DNA of 52,866 nucleotides from Acidimicrobiales bacterium (GCA_022452145.1 JAKURY010000016.1:1-52866), one strand, 5' to 3'; counted from the stretch's first letter, positions 30,140 to 39,196 are shown. The notes: generated from the letters alone by a model not told the origin. Translations and numbers: made by a program.

Positions 30140-31048
30140 ATGGCCGCATCCGGTGGTGTCCGGGCCATCCTCGCCGCCCTGGTCGCCAACGTCGGCATCG
30201 CCGTCGCCAAGTTCATCGGCTTCCTGGTCACCCGGTCCTCGGCGATGCTGGCCGAGAGCATCCACTCGGTCGCCGACGTCTCCAACCAGCTGCTGCTGCT
30301 CCTCGGTGGCCGCCGTGCCCGGCGGGCTCCGACGGCAACCCATCCGTTCGGATTCGGCCGGGAACGCTACTTCTGGTCGTTCGTGGTCGCCCTCGTGCTC
30401 TTCTCGGTCGGTGCCGCCTTCGCCGTGTTCGAGGGCATCCGAAAGGTCCGGGACCCACACGGGCTAGACGACGTCGGCTGGGGAGTGGCGATCCTCGTCT
30501 TCGCCATCGGGCTCGAGACCTGGTCGTTCCGTACCGCCGTGGTCGCCGCGACGCCCGAACGCGGTGACCTCACCTGGAGGCAGTTCGTGGTCAAGACCCG
30601 GAACCCGGAACTCCCGGTGATCCTCCTCGAGGACGCTGGAGCCCTGCTCGGCCTGGTGATCGCCCTGACGGCCATCGGGCTGGCTTCGGCCACCGGTGAG
30701 CCACGCTGGGACGGCGTGGGCACGATCCTGATCGGCCTCCTCCTCGGTGCCATAGCCACGGTGCTGGCACGCGAGATGAAGAGCCTCCTCGTCGGCGAGT
30801 CCGCCGGTGAGGCCGACCACTCGGCCATCGTCGAGGCCATCACCACCACCCCCCAGGTGGTCTCGCTGGTCCACCTCCGGACCCAGCACCTCGGCCCCGA
30901 CGAGATCCTCGTCGGGGCGAGGGTGGCCTTCGACCCCGACCTCGACACGGCGGGCGTCGCCGCCGCCGTGGACGTCGTGGAGGAACGCGTCCGGCGGGCC
31001 GTTCCGACGGCCCGACCCATCTACGTCGAACCGGCGGATCCGACATGA
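30140..31048 (+). CDS. Cation diffusion facilitator (CDF) metal transporter
   Basis: A 302 aa CDF exporter with about six helices. Motifs are AKFIGFLVTRSSAMLAESIHSVADVSNQLLLLLGG (first metal-site helix), HPFGFGRERYFWSFVVA, and the E-D-A-G segment LPVILLEDAGALLGLVIAL corresponding to the second metal site. The cytoplasmic C-terminal domain has VVSLVHLRTQHLGPDEILVGARV. It exports divalent metal (Zn, Mn or Fe) using protons; the metal cannot be told from sequence. AGGAGG sits 4 bases before ATG 30140, the strongest ribosome site in this region. It overlaps the SGNH gene by ATGA. Confidence 0.88.
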   Translation: MAASGGVRAILAALVANVGIAVAKFIGFLVTRSSAMLAESIHSVADVSNQLLLLLGGRRARRAPTATHPFGFGRERYFWSFVVALVLFSVGAAFAVFEGIRKVRDPHGLDDVGWGVAILVFAIGLETWSFRTAVVAATPERGDLTWRQFVVKTRNPELPVILLEDAGALLGLVIALTAIGLASATGEPRWDGVGTILIGLLLGAIATVLAREMKSLLVGESAGEADHSAIVEAITTTPQVVSLVHLRTQHLGPDEILVGARVAFDPDLDTAGVAAAVDVVEERVRRAVPTARPIYVEPADPT

Positions 31049-31773
31049 CCGGCACTGCCGACGATCCCCTCCGGGTTCCCGCCGAACCGACGAACGGCCG
31101 GTACCGGGACGGGCGCACGGCACGAAGGCTGCTCGGCGCCGTCGTCGTCGCAGCCTCCTGGGCGGCCTTCGACACCATCCTGGGGGCCCGTCGGATCTAC
31201 AGGGCAATGGTCTCGAACCGTCGATCCCGAGCCCGGTCGATCCAACGGGCGTTTCCTATCGAGACCGGAGACACGGTCATGCTGGGCGACAGCATCACCG
31301 CCGAGGGGGACTGGTCCGCAGCCCTTCCCGATCTCCGGATCCGCAACCGTGGCATCGGTTCGGACACCTCGGCCGACGTTCTTGAACGCCTGGACGACTC
31401 GCTGACCGGCCCACCCGGGCTGCTGCTCCTCATGATCGGCACGAACGACCTGGAGTTCGGGGTGGCCCACGCCCAGACGGTCCGCAACGTGTGCCTGATC
31501 CTGGACCGGGTGTCGGCGGCAGCCCCCGACACCCGGGTGGTGGTCCACGCGGCCCTCCCCCGACGCGACCGCTACCACCCCCTGGTGGCACCGCTGAACG
31601 CCGCCCTGGCCCGGGTGTGTGGCGAACGGGACCTCGAGTTCCTCGACCTGACCGTGCACTTCGCCGATGCCGATGGCATGTTCGACACGACCATGACCGA
31701 TGACGGACTGCACCCCAACGGCCAGGGCCACCGACGGTGGGCCGACCTGTTGCGCCCAGTACTCGAGTCGTGA
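31045..31773 (+). CDS. SGNH/GDSL hydrolase, membrane-anchored
   Basis: A 242 aa SGNH-fold esterase. Block I is VMLGDSITAEGDW (nucleophile Ser), block II NRGIGSDTS (Gly), block III LLMIGTNDLEFG (Asn), and block V DDGLHPNGQGHRRW (Asp and His). A hydrophobic stretch near residues 28-47 (RRLLGAVVVAASWAAFDTIL) may anchor it. Such enzymes deacylate phospholipids, glycans or acyl-CoA; the target is unknown. ATG overlaps the CDF stop, so the two are co-translated, though no functional link is obvious. Confidence 0.85.
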   Translation: MTGTADDPLRVPAEPTNGRYRDGRTARRLLGAVVVAASWAAFDTILGARRIYRAMVSNRRSRARSIQRAFPIETGDTVMLGDSITAEGDWSAALPDLRIRNRGIGSDTSADVLERLDDSLTGPPGLLLLMIGTNDLEFGVAHAQTVRNVCLILDRVSAAAPDTRVVVHAALPRRDRYHPLVAPLNAALARVCGERDLEFLDLTVHFADADGMFDTTMTDDGLHPNGQGHRRWADLLRPVLES

Positions 31774-31823
31774 GAGCGGACCCGTAGAGCAGCCGACCGG
31801 AGGTCCCGGCGGACCGGGCCGGC

Positions 31824-32528
31824 TCAGGCCACGGAGGCCCCGAGCACGCCACCGATGGCGTAGGTCGCCATGCAGGCGCCTCCGGCCACCAGCAGCTGTC
31901 GGACCACCGTTCGGACGACGGAGCGTTCGGTCAACCTGGCCAGCAGGCCTCCCACCAGGGCGGCGGCGCCCACTCCGGACACCGCCGATGCCCACACTGC
32001 GCCGGTCCCCGATCCGACTAGCCACGGGACCAGCGGCACGAAGGCACCGACGGCGAATGCCAGGAAGCTGGCCGTCGCCGCCGCCACCGGGTTCCCCAAC
32101 TGGCTGGGATCCACGCCCAGTTCCTCCCGGGCATGGACCTCCAGGGCCACCTCCGGGTCCGACATGAGCTCCGCGGCCACCCGTCCCGCCTGCTCGGGGT
32201 CGAGCCCACGCTCCACGTAGATGGCGGCCAGCTCGGCCTCCTCGGCCTCCGGGTTCTCGGCGATCGAGATCCGCTCGATCTCCAGCTCTCGCTCCACCAA
32301 CTCCGCCTGGGCCTTCAACGACACGTACTCGCCGGCAGCCATCGAGATGGCACCGGCCAGCAGGCCCGATACGCCGGCCAGGCGGACGAATGACGGATCG
32401 GTGCTGGCACCGGCTATGCCGAGGATGAGTGCCACGTTGGATACCAGCCCGTCGCTGATCCCGAACACCGCAGCCCGGGCGGTCCCTCCCTGGACGTCCC
32501 TGTGCCTGTGCACCATCGATGCAGCCAT
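31824..32528 (-). CDS. VIT1/CCC1-family iron/manganese transporter
   Basis: A 234 aa membrane protein of the VIT family. The first helices contain ARAAVFGISDGLVSNVALILGIAGA and GLLAGAISMAAGEYVSLKAQAE, the signature sequence. The cytoplasmic acidic loop (ELVERELEIERISIAENPEAEEAEL) resembles the metal-binding domain, and three more helices follow. VIT proteins carry Fe(II) or Mn(II) out of the cytosol, protecting from excess. With the CDF gene nearby it gives two metal exporters, but on opposite strands. ATG 32528 is 6 bases after TACCGT. Confidence 0.9.
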   Translation of the reverse strand: MAASMVHRHRDVQGGTARAAVFGISDGLVSNVALILGIAGASTDPSFVRLAGVSGLLAGAISMAAGEYVSLKAQAELVERELEIERISIAENPEAEEAELAAIYVERGLDPEQAGRVAAELMSDPEVALEVHAREELGVDPSQLGNPVAAATASFLAFAVGAFVPLVPWLVGSGTGAVWASAVSGVGAAALVGGLLARLTERSVVRTVVRQLLVAGGACMATYAIGGVLGASVA

Positions 32529-32534
32529 GGCACG

Positions 32535-32540
32535 ACGGTA
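32535..32540 (-). promoter_or_regulatory. -10 box TACCGT, leaderless start of VIT-type gene
   Basis: TACCGT is 6 bases before ATG 32528. Confidence 0.5.
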
Positions 32541-32592
32541 GCCCGACCGGCCAGGTCGATCGGCCCTGGTCAGGAGGTGCGACCAGCCACGT

Positions 32593-33654
32593 TCACGAGG
32601 ATCCACCGACGGGCGCCGGGTCGTCGCACGGGTCCACCTCGTAGAGCGGGTCCAACCGCCAGGGGCCGTCCTCCCATCCCGCCTCTGGCTCCAGACCGGC
32701 GTCACCCAGAATCGCCGCGGCGGCGAGGCCGGCCGCCACCTCGGTGCCCTCCCGGCAAAGGTGGACGCCGTCGACCTTGCGGATCGGCCATGCCACGCCG
32801 AGGCGATCCACGTGGTCCACGTACCGGCCCTCGGCGTCGGTGAAGCCGGGGGTCAGATCGACCACCGACATGCGGTCGTCGCCGGCCGCCAGAGCGACCA
32901 GCAGCCGGTTCAATCGCCCTGTGTGCCCGGGATCCGGTGACGGCAGCATCGTCAGCCAGTAGACGTGCGCCCCATCCGCGGCCAGCACGTCGAGCGCCAC
33001 CCCCACGAGAAAGGAGTACTGGGCCTCCCAGTCCGGATCCTCCGGCCTGGGGAGGCGTCTCTCGCCGCCGTACACGGCCTGGACGTCCCAGATCCCGGCC
33101 TGGAGCACCACTGCCTCGGGCCGGACCTCGTCGAGGAACGGCGGCCATACCTCCCACCAGTGGAAGATCGGCCACTGGCTGAGGCCGAAGCCCATCTGCG
33201 TCCGATTGGCGGACACGACCAGGCCGGTGTGTTGCAGCGCGGCGGTCAGGCCCGGCTCGATCTCATAGGTGACGCTGTCACCCAGCACCATCACCCGCAG
33301 GGGCTCCAGGGCGGTGGGACTTCGCAGGATCCTGGCCGGTGGGACGGTTGTGGCCGTGGGCGGGACCGTCGTCGTGGCCGTGGCCTCGACGGTCGTGGGC
33401 GAGACAGTCGTCGTGGGCGGGTCCGTCGTAACGGTGGCCGGACCGGAGGCCGACTCGACGCCGGTCGATGGCTCCAAGGCGGTCGACGTGCCACCGGGCA
33501 CGGTGCCTACCGGCACTGGAACCGTCGCGGCTCCACACGCCGCCACCAGCAACAGGGTCGCCGTCCATCCCGCCATCCATGCGGTGGTCCCTCGGCCCAC
33601 ACCCGCCATGGCTGCCGGAGCCGACGGGTCCTTGCTCCGACGTGCGTTTCCCAT
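32593..33654 (-). CDS. SGNH-hydrolase-fold lipoprotein
   Basis: A 353 aa predicted lipoprotein: hydrophobic TAWMAGWTATLLLVAAC then GAAT. A long Thr/Val/Pro-rich linker (TTDPPTTTVSPTTVEATATT) precedes an SGNH domain: VMVLGDSVTYE (Ser block), QAGIWDVQAVYGG (block III, changed) and VDGVHLCREGT (Asp-His block). It resembles secreted GDSL/OafB-type domains that modify cell-surface sugars. ATG 33654 is used; an in-frame ATG near 33609 would also keep the signal. It begins 6 bases after the EamA transporter stop and is likely cotranscribed. The long linker would let it reach through the wall. Confidence 0.75.
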   Translation of the reverse strand: MGNARRSKDPSAPAAMAGVGRGTTAWMAGWTATLLLVAACGAATVPVPVGTVPGGTSTALEPSTGVESASGPATVTTDPPTTTVSPTTVEATATTTVPPTATTVPPARILRSPTALEPLRVMVLGDSVTYEIEPGLTAALQHTGLVVSANRTQMGFGLSQWPIFHWWEVWPPFLDEVRPEAVVLQAGIWDVQAVYGGERRLPRPEDPDWEAQYSFLVGVALDVLAADGAHVYWLTMLPSPDPGHTGRLNRLLVALAAGDDRMSVVDLTPGFTDAEGRYVDHVDRLGVAWPIRKVDGVHLCREGTEVAAGLAAAAILGDAGLEPEAGWEDGPWRLDPLYEVDPCDDPAPVGGSS

Positions 33655-33660
33655 CTGAAC

Positions 33661-34563
33661 TCAGGGACCCGACCGGGTGGTCAGCCAGGCACCCCCGACC
33701 AGGACCAGCGCTCCGGACACCTGCAGGGCGCCAAGGGTCTCGCCCAGGACGGTCACGCCCAAGACGGCGGCCACCACCGGGACCACGTAGGTCACCGCGG
33801 ACATCCGCACCGGTCCGACCCGCCCGATGAGCGAGGCCGCGGCCACGTACGCGATGCCGGTGCCGCCCACCCCCACGGCCAGGTTGGCCGCCACGGCCGA
33901 CCAGGCGAAGCCGGAGCCAGCCAGGCCGACAAGGCCCCATGGCGTGGTCGCCAGGCTGGCCACCACCAGCACCCGCAGGAGCACGGCGGGCGAGCCATAC
34001 CGTCGTTGGAGAGGTCCGGCGATGTTGGCGGCGACCCCGTAGCAGGACACGGCCAGGATGACCAGAAGGACCCCTACGGCGCTGGTGTCGCCCACGGAGG
34101 CCGTAGGGATGCCGATCATGAGGAGTCCGACGATGCCGACCGCCACACCCACCACCTGCACCCGATGGGTGGCCACGCCGAAGAGGGTCGCGCCGGCGAT
34201 CAGGGTCGTTACCGGCATGCCGCTGTTCATCATCCCGGCGATCGATGAGTCGATCCACGTCTGGGCCAACGGGAACATGCTGAGGGGTACAGCCATCCAC
34301 AGGAGGCCCAGGAGGAACAGCCTGGGATTGTCGGACCGGTCCACGGGGCGCCGCGCCGACGGCACCCCGGCCATGAACGCCAGGCCCAGGAGGGGCCGCA
34401 GCCATGCCACCAGGCCGGGGTGCTCGGCATCCAGGGCGATGTCCATGAACAGGAAGGAGGAACCCCAGATCCCCGCCGCCGTCACCAGGAGCAACCAGTC
34501 GAACGGTGCCATCGGGCGCTGCTCAAACGATGGCGCGTCCGGTGGGGTCATCGGCTCGGGCAT
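33661..34563 (-). CDS. EamA/DMT-family transporter
   Basis: A 300 aa membrane protein with about ten helices in two EamA repeats: WLLLVTAAGIWGSSFLFMDIALDAEHP with FTLR-type helices in the first half, and LLVILAVSCYGVAANIAGPL through GALQVSGALVLVGGAWLTTR in the second. DMT members export metabolites or amino acids; the substrate is unknown. ATG 34563 is 6 bases after TAGCGT. The SGNH lipoprotein gene follows at once, so the transporter may supply or remove a molecule for it, which is a guess. Confidence 0.85.
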   Translation of the reverse strand: MPEPMTPPDAPSFEQRPMAPFDWLLLVTAAGIWGSSFLFMDIALDAEHPGLVAWLRPLLGLAFMAGVPSARRPVDRSDNPRLFLLGLLWMAVPLSMFPLAQTWIDSSIAGMMNSGMPVTTLIAGATLFGVATHRVQVVGVAVGIVGLLMIGIPTASVGDTSAVGVLLVILAVSCYGVAANIAGPLQRRYGSPAVLLRVLVVASLATTPWGLVGLAGSGFAWSAVAANLAVGVGGTGIAYVAAASLIGRVGPVRMSAVTYVVPVVAAVLGVTVLGETLGALQVSGALVLVGGAWLTTRSGP

Positions 34564-34569
34564 CGCCGC

Positions 34570-34575
34570 ACGCTA
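34570..34575 (-). promoter_or_regulatory. -10 box TAGCGT, leaderless start of EamA gene
   Basis: TAGCGT is 6 bases upstream of ATG 34563. Confidence 0.5.
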
Positions 34576-34712
34576 CCGGCGACCCACCGGTCGGACGGAT
34601 CCAGCCCATGACAGGTCCGTCCCGATTGGGGACAGGGCCCGGGCCGTCCCTAGTTTCAGCACCGCTGTTCCGATCCCGCTCCTGGCACCGCCCGACCAAA
34701 TCCGAGGAAGCC

Positions 34713-35882
34713 GTGTCATCCATCTCCGAAGCCGACGTTCGTTCCAGGATCGACCGACTCCTCGAGGCCGACCCATCCGACCGCCGGGGCTTCCTGGGTG
34801 CCCAGTTCGACCTGGGCCTGGCCTGGGTCCACTTCCCCGAGAACTGCGGTGGTCTGGGCGCAGACCGGGAGTTCCAGCGCCTGGTCCACGACGCCGTCGT
34901 GTCCGCGGACGGACCACACCCCTCCCATGACATCGGCTACGGAATGGCCGCCCCGACCATCGTGGCCTCGGGGACCGACGGGCAGAAGGCCCGATGGCTG
35001 CGACCGCTCTTCACCGGCGAGGAGGTCTGGTGCCAGCTCTTCTCCGAGCCGGGAGCCGGATCGGACGTGGCAGGGCTGTCCTGCCGAGCCGTGCGGGACG
35101 GCGACGAGTGGGTGGTGAACGGCCAGAAGGTATGGACGAGCAACGCCCACCTGGCCCGCTGGGGCCTGCTGGTCACCCGGACCGACCCCGACGCCCCCAA
35201 GCACAGGGGCCTGACCTACTTCGGTATCGACCTGGACCAGCCCGGGGTGGAGATTCGACCGCTGCGCCAGATGACGGGCCAGGCGGAGTTCAACGAGATC
35301 TACCTGACCGATGCCCGGGTGTCGGAAGCCGACCGCATGGGCGACGTCGGCGACGGTTGGAGGGTGGCTCTGACGACGCTCATGAACGAGAGGGTGGCGA
35401 TCGGCGGGGGCACCCGGGAGACCGGGAAGACGACCGTGGACTGGATGCTGGAGGCCTGGAACGACCATGGCCACGACGATCCTGCCCGACGGGACGAGAT
35501 GATGAGGTTGTGGGTGCGCAGCGAGGTGCTCCGCCTCAACAACCTCAGGGCCGAGGAGGCCCGGACCACCGGCACACCGGGCCCCGAGGGATCGATCGGC
35601 AAGGTCCTATCGGCAGAGTTCAACAAGGACGCCTTCGCCTTCGCCTTGGGCCTTACCGGCATGGATGGAACCCTGTTCGACGGCGGCTACGAACTGGACC
35701 GGACCCGGCCCATCCTGGACTACGAGACGCTGGCCGAGTACTTCCTGCGGGTGCGTGCCAACTCCATCGAGGGTGGGACAACCGAGGTGATGCGCAACAT
35801 CCTCGGCGAGCGAGTGCTCGGCCTTCCTGGTGACGTCCGCGTGGACAAGGACCTGGCCTGGAAGGACGTTCCCAGGAGCTGA
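34713..35882 (+). CDS. Acyl-CoA dehydrogenase
   Basis: A 389 aa FAD-dependent acyl-CoA dehydrogenase. FAD-binding segments are WCQLFSEPGAGSDVAGL and NGQKVWTSNAHLARWGLLV; the C-terminal helical part ends NSIEGGTTEVMRNILGERVLGLPGDVRVDKD, as in actinobacterial FadE proteins. It takes two hydrogens from the C2-C3 bond of an acyl-CoA and passes electrons to ETF. GTG 34713 with GAGGAAG before it is a leadered start; TAGTTT near 34653 may be its -10 box. It shares the ending VRVDKD with the second dehydrogenase at 49319-50506, so both belong to the same FadE subgroup. Confidence 0.9.
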   Translation: MSSISEADVRSRIDRLLEADPSDRRGFLGAQFDLGLAWVHFPENCGGLGADREFQRLVHDAVVSADGPHPSHDIGYGMAAPTIVASGTDGQKARWLRPLFTGEEVWCQLFSEPGAGSDVAGLSCRAVRDGDEWVVNGQKVWTSNAHLARWGLLVTRTDPDAPKHRGLTYFGIDLDQPGVEIRPLRQMTGQAEFNEIYLTDARVSEADRMGDVGDGWRVALTTLMNERVAIGGGTRETGKTTVDWMLEAWNDHGHDDPARRDEMMRLWVRSEVLRLNNLRAEEARTTGTPGPEGSIGKVLSAEFNKDAFAFALGLTGMDGTLFDGGYELDRTRPILDYETLAEYFLRVRANSIEGGTTEVMRNILGERVLGLPGDVRVDKDLAWKDVPRS

Positions 35883-35920
35883 TGCCCGACGCCGGGACGA
35901 CGGGCGGTAAGCGGGCCCAC

Positions 35921-36589
35921 TCAGTCCCCGGTGGGAAAGAGCGCCCTCAGGAGGACCACCGCCACGCCGGCGCCGACGACCTGCACGACTACGAACATCG
36001 GTGCACACGTCGGGTCGATCCCGGTGAAGGTGTCCGAGAGGGTGCGTCCGACGGTCACCGCCGGGTTTGCGAAGCCGGTCGACGACGTGAAGTAGTAGGC
36101 CCCGCCTATGTAGGCGCCGACCGCATAGGGCAGGTGGCTCGTCCGGGTCGTGCGCACCAGGCTGAACACGACAAGCAACAGACCGACGGTGGCCACCACC
36201 TCGGCCAGCCACAGGTGCCAGCCCGACCGGTCGGTGGTCGACAAGCCGACGGCGGGCAGATCGAACATCAGGTTGGCCAGGATCGTGCCGCAACACGCCC
36301 CGACCAGCTGTGCGACGACCATCGGTGCCACGTCGCGACCGGCCCGGTGGCCCAGCGCCCAGGCGCCGAGCGTGATCGCCGGGTTGAAGTCGGCCGAGAT
36401 GGTCCCGAAGATCGAGATGATCGCCACGAGGACGGCGGCCGTCGCCGCGGCGTTCTGGAACAACTGGAGGCCCGTGTCGCCGGGGTTCAGCCGGGCGGCC
36501 ATGATCCCCGAGCCGACCACGCCGATCAGCAGGAACATGGTGCCGACCGCCTCGGCCAGGAGCAGGCGGGACCTAACGGGGTTCGTCAC
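35921..36589 (-). CDS. Aquaporin/MIP channel (AqpS-like)
   Basis: A 222 aa MIP channel with six helices and two NPA boxes: SADFNPAITLG and TGFANPAVTVGRTLSDTFTGI. The second box with SDTF and the arrangement after it resemble the aquaglyceroporins often found in arsenic operons of proteobacteria. No ars gene is nearby, so a neutral solute or arsenite channel is only suggested. GTG 36589 is 7 bases after TATCCT; an ATG at 36616 upstream of the box is less likely. It follows the epimerase gene on the same strand but has its own promoter. Confidence 0.87.
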   Translation of the reverse strand: MTNPVRSRLLLAEAVGTMFLLIGVVGSGIMAARLNPGDTGLQLFQNAAATAAVLVAIISIFGTISADFNPAITLGAWALGHRAGRDVAPMVVAQLVGACCGTILANLMFDLPAVGLSTTDRSGWHLWLAEVVATVGLLLVVFSLVRTTRTSHLPYAVGAYIGGAYYFTSSTGFANPAVTVGRTLSDTFTGIDPTCAPMFVVVQVVGAGVAVVLLRALFPTGD

Positions 36590-36596
36590 TGACCCG

Positions 36597-36602
36597 AGGA
36601 TA
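36597..36602 (-). promoter_or_regulatory. -10 box TATCCT, leaderless start of aquaporin gene
   Basis: TATCCT is 7 bases upstream of GTG 36589. Confidence 0.5.
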
Positions 36603-36632
36603 GGTACCCATGACACGCAGCAGGGGCGGGGC

Positions 36633-37553
36633 TCAAGCGAACAGGTCCGGGTGGCGGTCCTCTGCCATCCTCCGTAGGCCGGTGCGCCAGTCCACTGCGC
36701 ACGCTCCCACGAGCGCCATCTTCCGGGTGGTGTCGACGGCCCGGCTGGACACCCCGTCCGAGGTCGGCGCCACCTCGAGCTCCAGGCCGGTCAGTCCGGC
36801 GAGGTGGCCCAGGTAGGTTCGGGTCTCCACCGCCTCGTCGCCCGACCAGTTGACGATGGTGGCAGGAACCTCGGCGATGCCGAGCATGGTGGGTACCTGG
36901 GCGTCGATGTCGTCCTGGTGGATCAGGTTGAACCACGCCGGCCGGTCGTGGATCGGGATCGGCATGCCGGCCCTCATCATGTCCAGCTGGTAGGCGGGCA
37001 GGCCGCCGTTCGGACCGTACGACATGTTCATCCGGGCGATGGTCGTGGGCAGGCCGAGCATCCGTGCCATGGAGCGGGCCACCGCCTCCTGGGAGTTCTT
37101 GGCGATCCCGTACGTCGGGGCGAACGACTGCTCGTGCCCACCCAGCGGGTCGCCTTCCGCGAGCCGATATTCGGGGTCGTCCACGTCCCGGTAGACGGCG
37201 CTGCTGGACATCACCAGCACCGATCGGGCATTGGAGAACCTCTGCATGAGCAGGCCGGTCCCCTCGGCGTTGACCGCCAGCGCCCGGTCGTAGTCGTCGC
37301 CGATGATGAACGCCGCCAGGTGGACCACGTGGTCGAACCGGTCGGGAAGGCCTGACCAGTCGGGTTCGGCGAGGTCTACGACCACCGTGCGACAGCCGGT
37401 GGCCTCGACCCGCTCCCGGGAGCCCTCGCCCGAGAATCGGGCGATCCCCCAAACCTCGTTGTCGGAGGCCAGCGACCGGACGATCGGGAACGCGATCTGG
37501 CCGGCCGGACCTGTGACGAGGATGCGTCGGTCGGTCAGCGGTTCGTCGGCCAT
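36633..37553 (-). CDS. NAD-dependent epimerase/dehydratase (extended SDR)
   Basis: A 306 aa extended SDR protein. The nucleotide motif is ILVTGPAGQIAFPIVRSLA (GxxGxxx), with DHVVHLAAFI and the active-site pair S in VMSSSAVYRD plus YGIAKNSQEA (YxxxK). FNLIHQDDIDAQVP is the typical later segment. It resembles UDP-sugar epimerases or 3-beta-hydroxysteroid-type SDRs; the substrate is unknown. ATG 37553 is 8 bases after TAGGTT, and the first three bases of that box are the cimA stop codon, so it can be transcribed independently of the upstream operon. Confidence 0.85.
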   Translation of the reverse strand: MADEPLTDRRILVTGPAGQIAFPIVRSLASDNEVWGIARFSGEGSRERVEATGCRTVVVDLAEPDWSGLPDRFDHVVHLAAFIIGDDYDRALAVNAEGTGLLMQRFSNARSVLVMSSSAVYRDVDDPEYRLAEGDPLGGHEQSFAPTYGIAKNSQEAVARSMARMLGLPTTIARMNMSYGPNGGLPAYQLDMMRAGMPIPIHDRPAWFNLIHQDDIDAQVPTMLGIAEVPATIVNWSGDEAVETRTYLGHLAGLTGLELEVAPTSDGVSSRAVDTTRKMALVGACAVDWRTGLRRMAEDRHPDLFA

Positions 37554-37561
37554 GGCCGACG

Positions 37562-37567
37562 AACCTA
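37562..37567 (-). promoter_or_regulatory. -10 box TAGGTT overlapping the cimA stop codon
   Basis: TAGGTT begins with the TAG stop of cimA (37567-37565) and lies 8 bases before ATG 37553 of the epimerase. Confidence 0.5.
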
Positions 37568-39196
37568 GGCGTCGGTGTGGAGGATCCCGAAGACCAGCGA
37601 GTCGACGAGGGCCTGCCAGGAGGCCTCGATGATGTTCTCCGAGACGCCGATAGTGGTCCAGGTCTGCTCACCGTTGGTGGTGTCTATGAGCACCCTGGTC
37701 ACCGCTCCGGTCCCCTGGCGGGTCTCCAGCACCCGGACCTTGAAGTCGGTCAGGTGCAGCCTCTCCAGTTGCGGGAAGCTGTCGTCCAGGGCCTTGCGGA
37801 GGGCGGCGTCCAGGGCGTTGACCGGGCCGTTGCCCTCACCTGTGGCTACCATGCGCTCGCCGTCCAGCTGGAGCTTGACGGTTGCCTCCGTCTCGACCTC
37901 CACCGCCACGTCATTCCAGGCCCGGCTCCCGCTACCCGACCGGTGGCCGACGTTGACCGAGAATGACTCCAGGACGAAGTAGTCGTGCGACCAACCCGAG
38001 GCGGCACGCATCAGGAGCTCCAGGGAGGCATCTGCCGCCTCGAAGTGGTAGCCGGCGTACTCGAGTTCCTTCAGGGTCTCCACGATCTCGCCGAGTACCT
38101 CGCCGTCAAGCTCGATACCCAGCTGTTCCGCCTTCAGAGCGATGGTCGAGCGGCCTGACATCTCCGACACCAGGAAGCGGGTGCCGTTGCCCACCAGGCC
38201 CGGGTCGATGTGCTCATAGGCGTCGCTCCGGCGGGCGATGGCGCTGGTGTGCAGGCCGGCCTTGTGGGCGAACGCCGTGGTGCCGACGTAGGGCTGCTGG
38301 GGATCGACGGTGAAGTTGACCAGCTCGGCCACATGGTGGGCCACCGATGTCAGTTCGGCCATCCGACCCTCGGGCAGCGTCTCCACGCCCATCTTGAGGC
38401 TGAGGTTGGCGATGATCGGCACCAGGTCGCAGTTGCCCACCCGTTCCCCGTAGCCGTTGATGGTTCCCTGCACCTGGGTGGCTCCGCCGGCCACCCCGGC
38501 CAGGGCGTTGGCCACCCCGCAGCCGGTGTCGTTGTGGAGGTGCACGCCTACAGCGCAGTCCACGGCGTCTACAACGGCGCGGACCATGGCCTCGACCTGG
38601 TCCGGCAGCGACCCGCCGTTGGTGTCGCACAGCACCAGGCAGTCGGCACCCGCCTCGGCCGCTCCCCGCAGTACCCGTAGCGAGAACTCCGGGTCGTCGC
38701 GGTACCCGTCGAAGAAGTGCTCGGCATCGAAGAACACCTTGCGGCCCCGAGACTTCAGGTACGTGACGGAGTCGGCCACCATGGCCACGCCCTCGTCGAG
38801 GCTGGTTCGCAGCGCCTCGGTCACGTGGTACGCCGAGGCCTTCCCGACTATGCAGACCACGTCGGTCTCCGCCGCCAGCAGGTTGGCCAGGGTCGGGTCC
38901 TCGGCGGCATCACCGTTCACCCTGCGGGTCGACCCGAAGGCCACCAGCTGGGAGCGTTCCAGGGCCAGCTCGCTCCTGGCCCTGGCGAAGAACTCCTCGT
39001 CCTTGGGGTTGGCACCCGGCCAGCCGCCCTCGATGTAGTGCACGCCGAGGCGGTCCAGCTGCTCTGCGATGCGCAACTTGTCCGCGACGGTGAGCGAGAT
39101 GCCCTCCAGTTGGGCGCCGTCGCGCAGCGTCGTGTCGTAGATCTCGACCGCCGCCGGGAGCACGACGGACCGGTCCGCCGACTCAGGCGTCGACAT
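37565..39196 (-). CDS. cimA: (R)-citramalate synthase CimA
   Basis: CimA condenses pyruvate and acetyl-CoA to (R)-citramalate, the entry to threonine-independent isoleucine synthesis. The 543 aa sequence has the HMGL-like domain (EIYDTTLRDGAQLEGISLTVADKL), GGWPGANPKD, the metal site CDTNGG and VHLHNDTG, and VQGTINGYGERVGNCDL. The second half has FAHKAGLHTSAI and a C-terminal LeuA-dimer regulatory domain where isoleucine would bind as feedback inhibitor. The length and the GGWPG motif fit the long CimA type rather than LeuA. ATG 39196 overlaps the end of ilvE by 14 bases. It is the last gene of the leuB-ilvE-cimA operon. Confidence 0.92.
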   Translation of the reverse strand: MSTPESADRSVVLPAAVEIYDTTLRDGAQLEGISLTVADKLRIAEQLDRLGVHYIEGGWPGANPKDEEFFARARSELALERSQLVAFGSTRRVNGDAAEDPTLANLLAAETDVVCIVGKASAYHVTEALRTSLDEGVAMVADSVTYLKSRGRKVFFDAEHFFDGYRDDPEFSLRVLRGAAEAGADCLVLCDTNGGSLPDQVEAMVRAVVDAVDCAVGVHLHNDTGCGVANALAGVAGGATQVQGTINGYGERVGNCDLVPIIANLSLKMGVETLPEGRMAELTSVAHHVAELVNFTVDPQQPYVGTTAFAHKAGLHTSAIARRSDAYEHIDPGLVGNGTRFLVSEMSGRSTIALKAEQLGIELDGEVLGEIVETLKELEYAGYHFEAADASLELLMRAASGWSHDYFVLESFSVNVGHRSGSGSRAWNDVAVEVETEATVKLQLDGERMVATGEGNGPVNALDAALRKALDDSFPQLERLHLTDFKVRVLETRQGTGAVTRVLIDTTNGEQTWTTIGVSENIIEASWQALVDSLVFGILHTDA

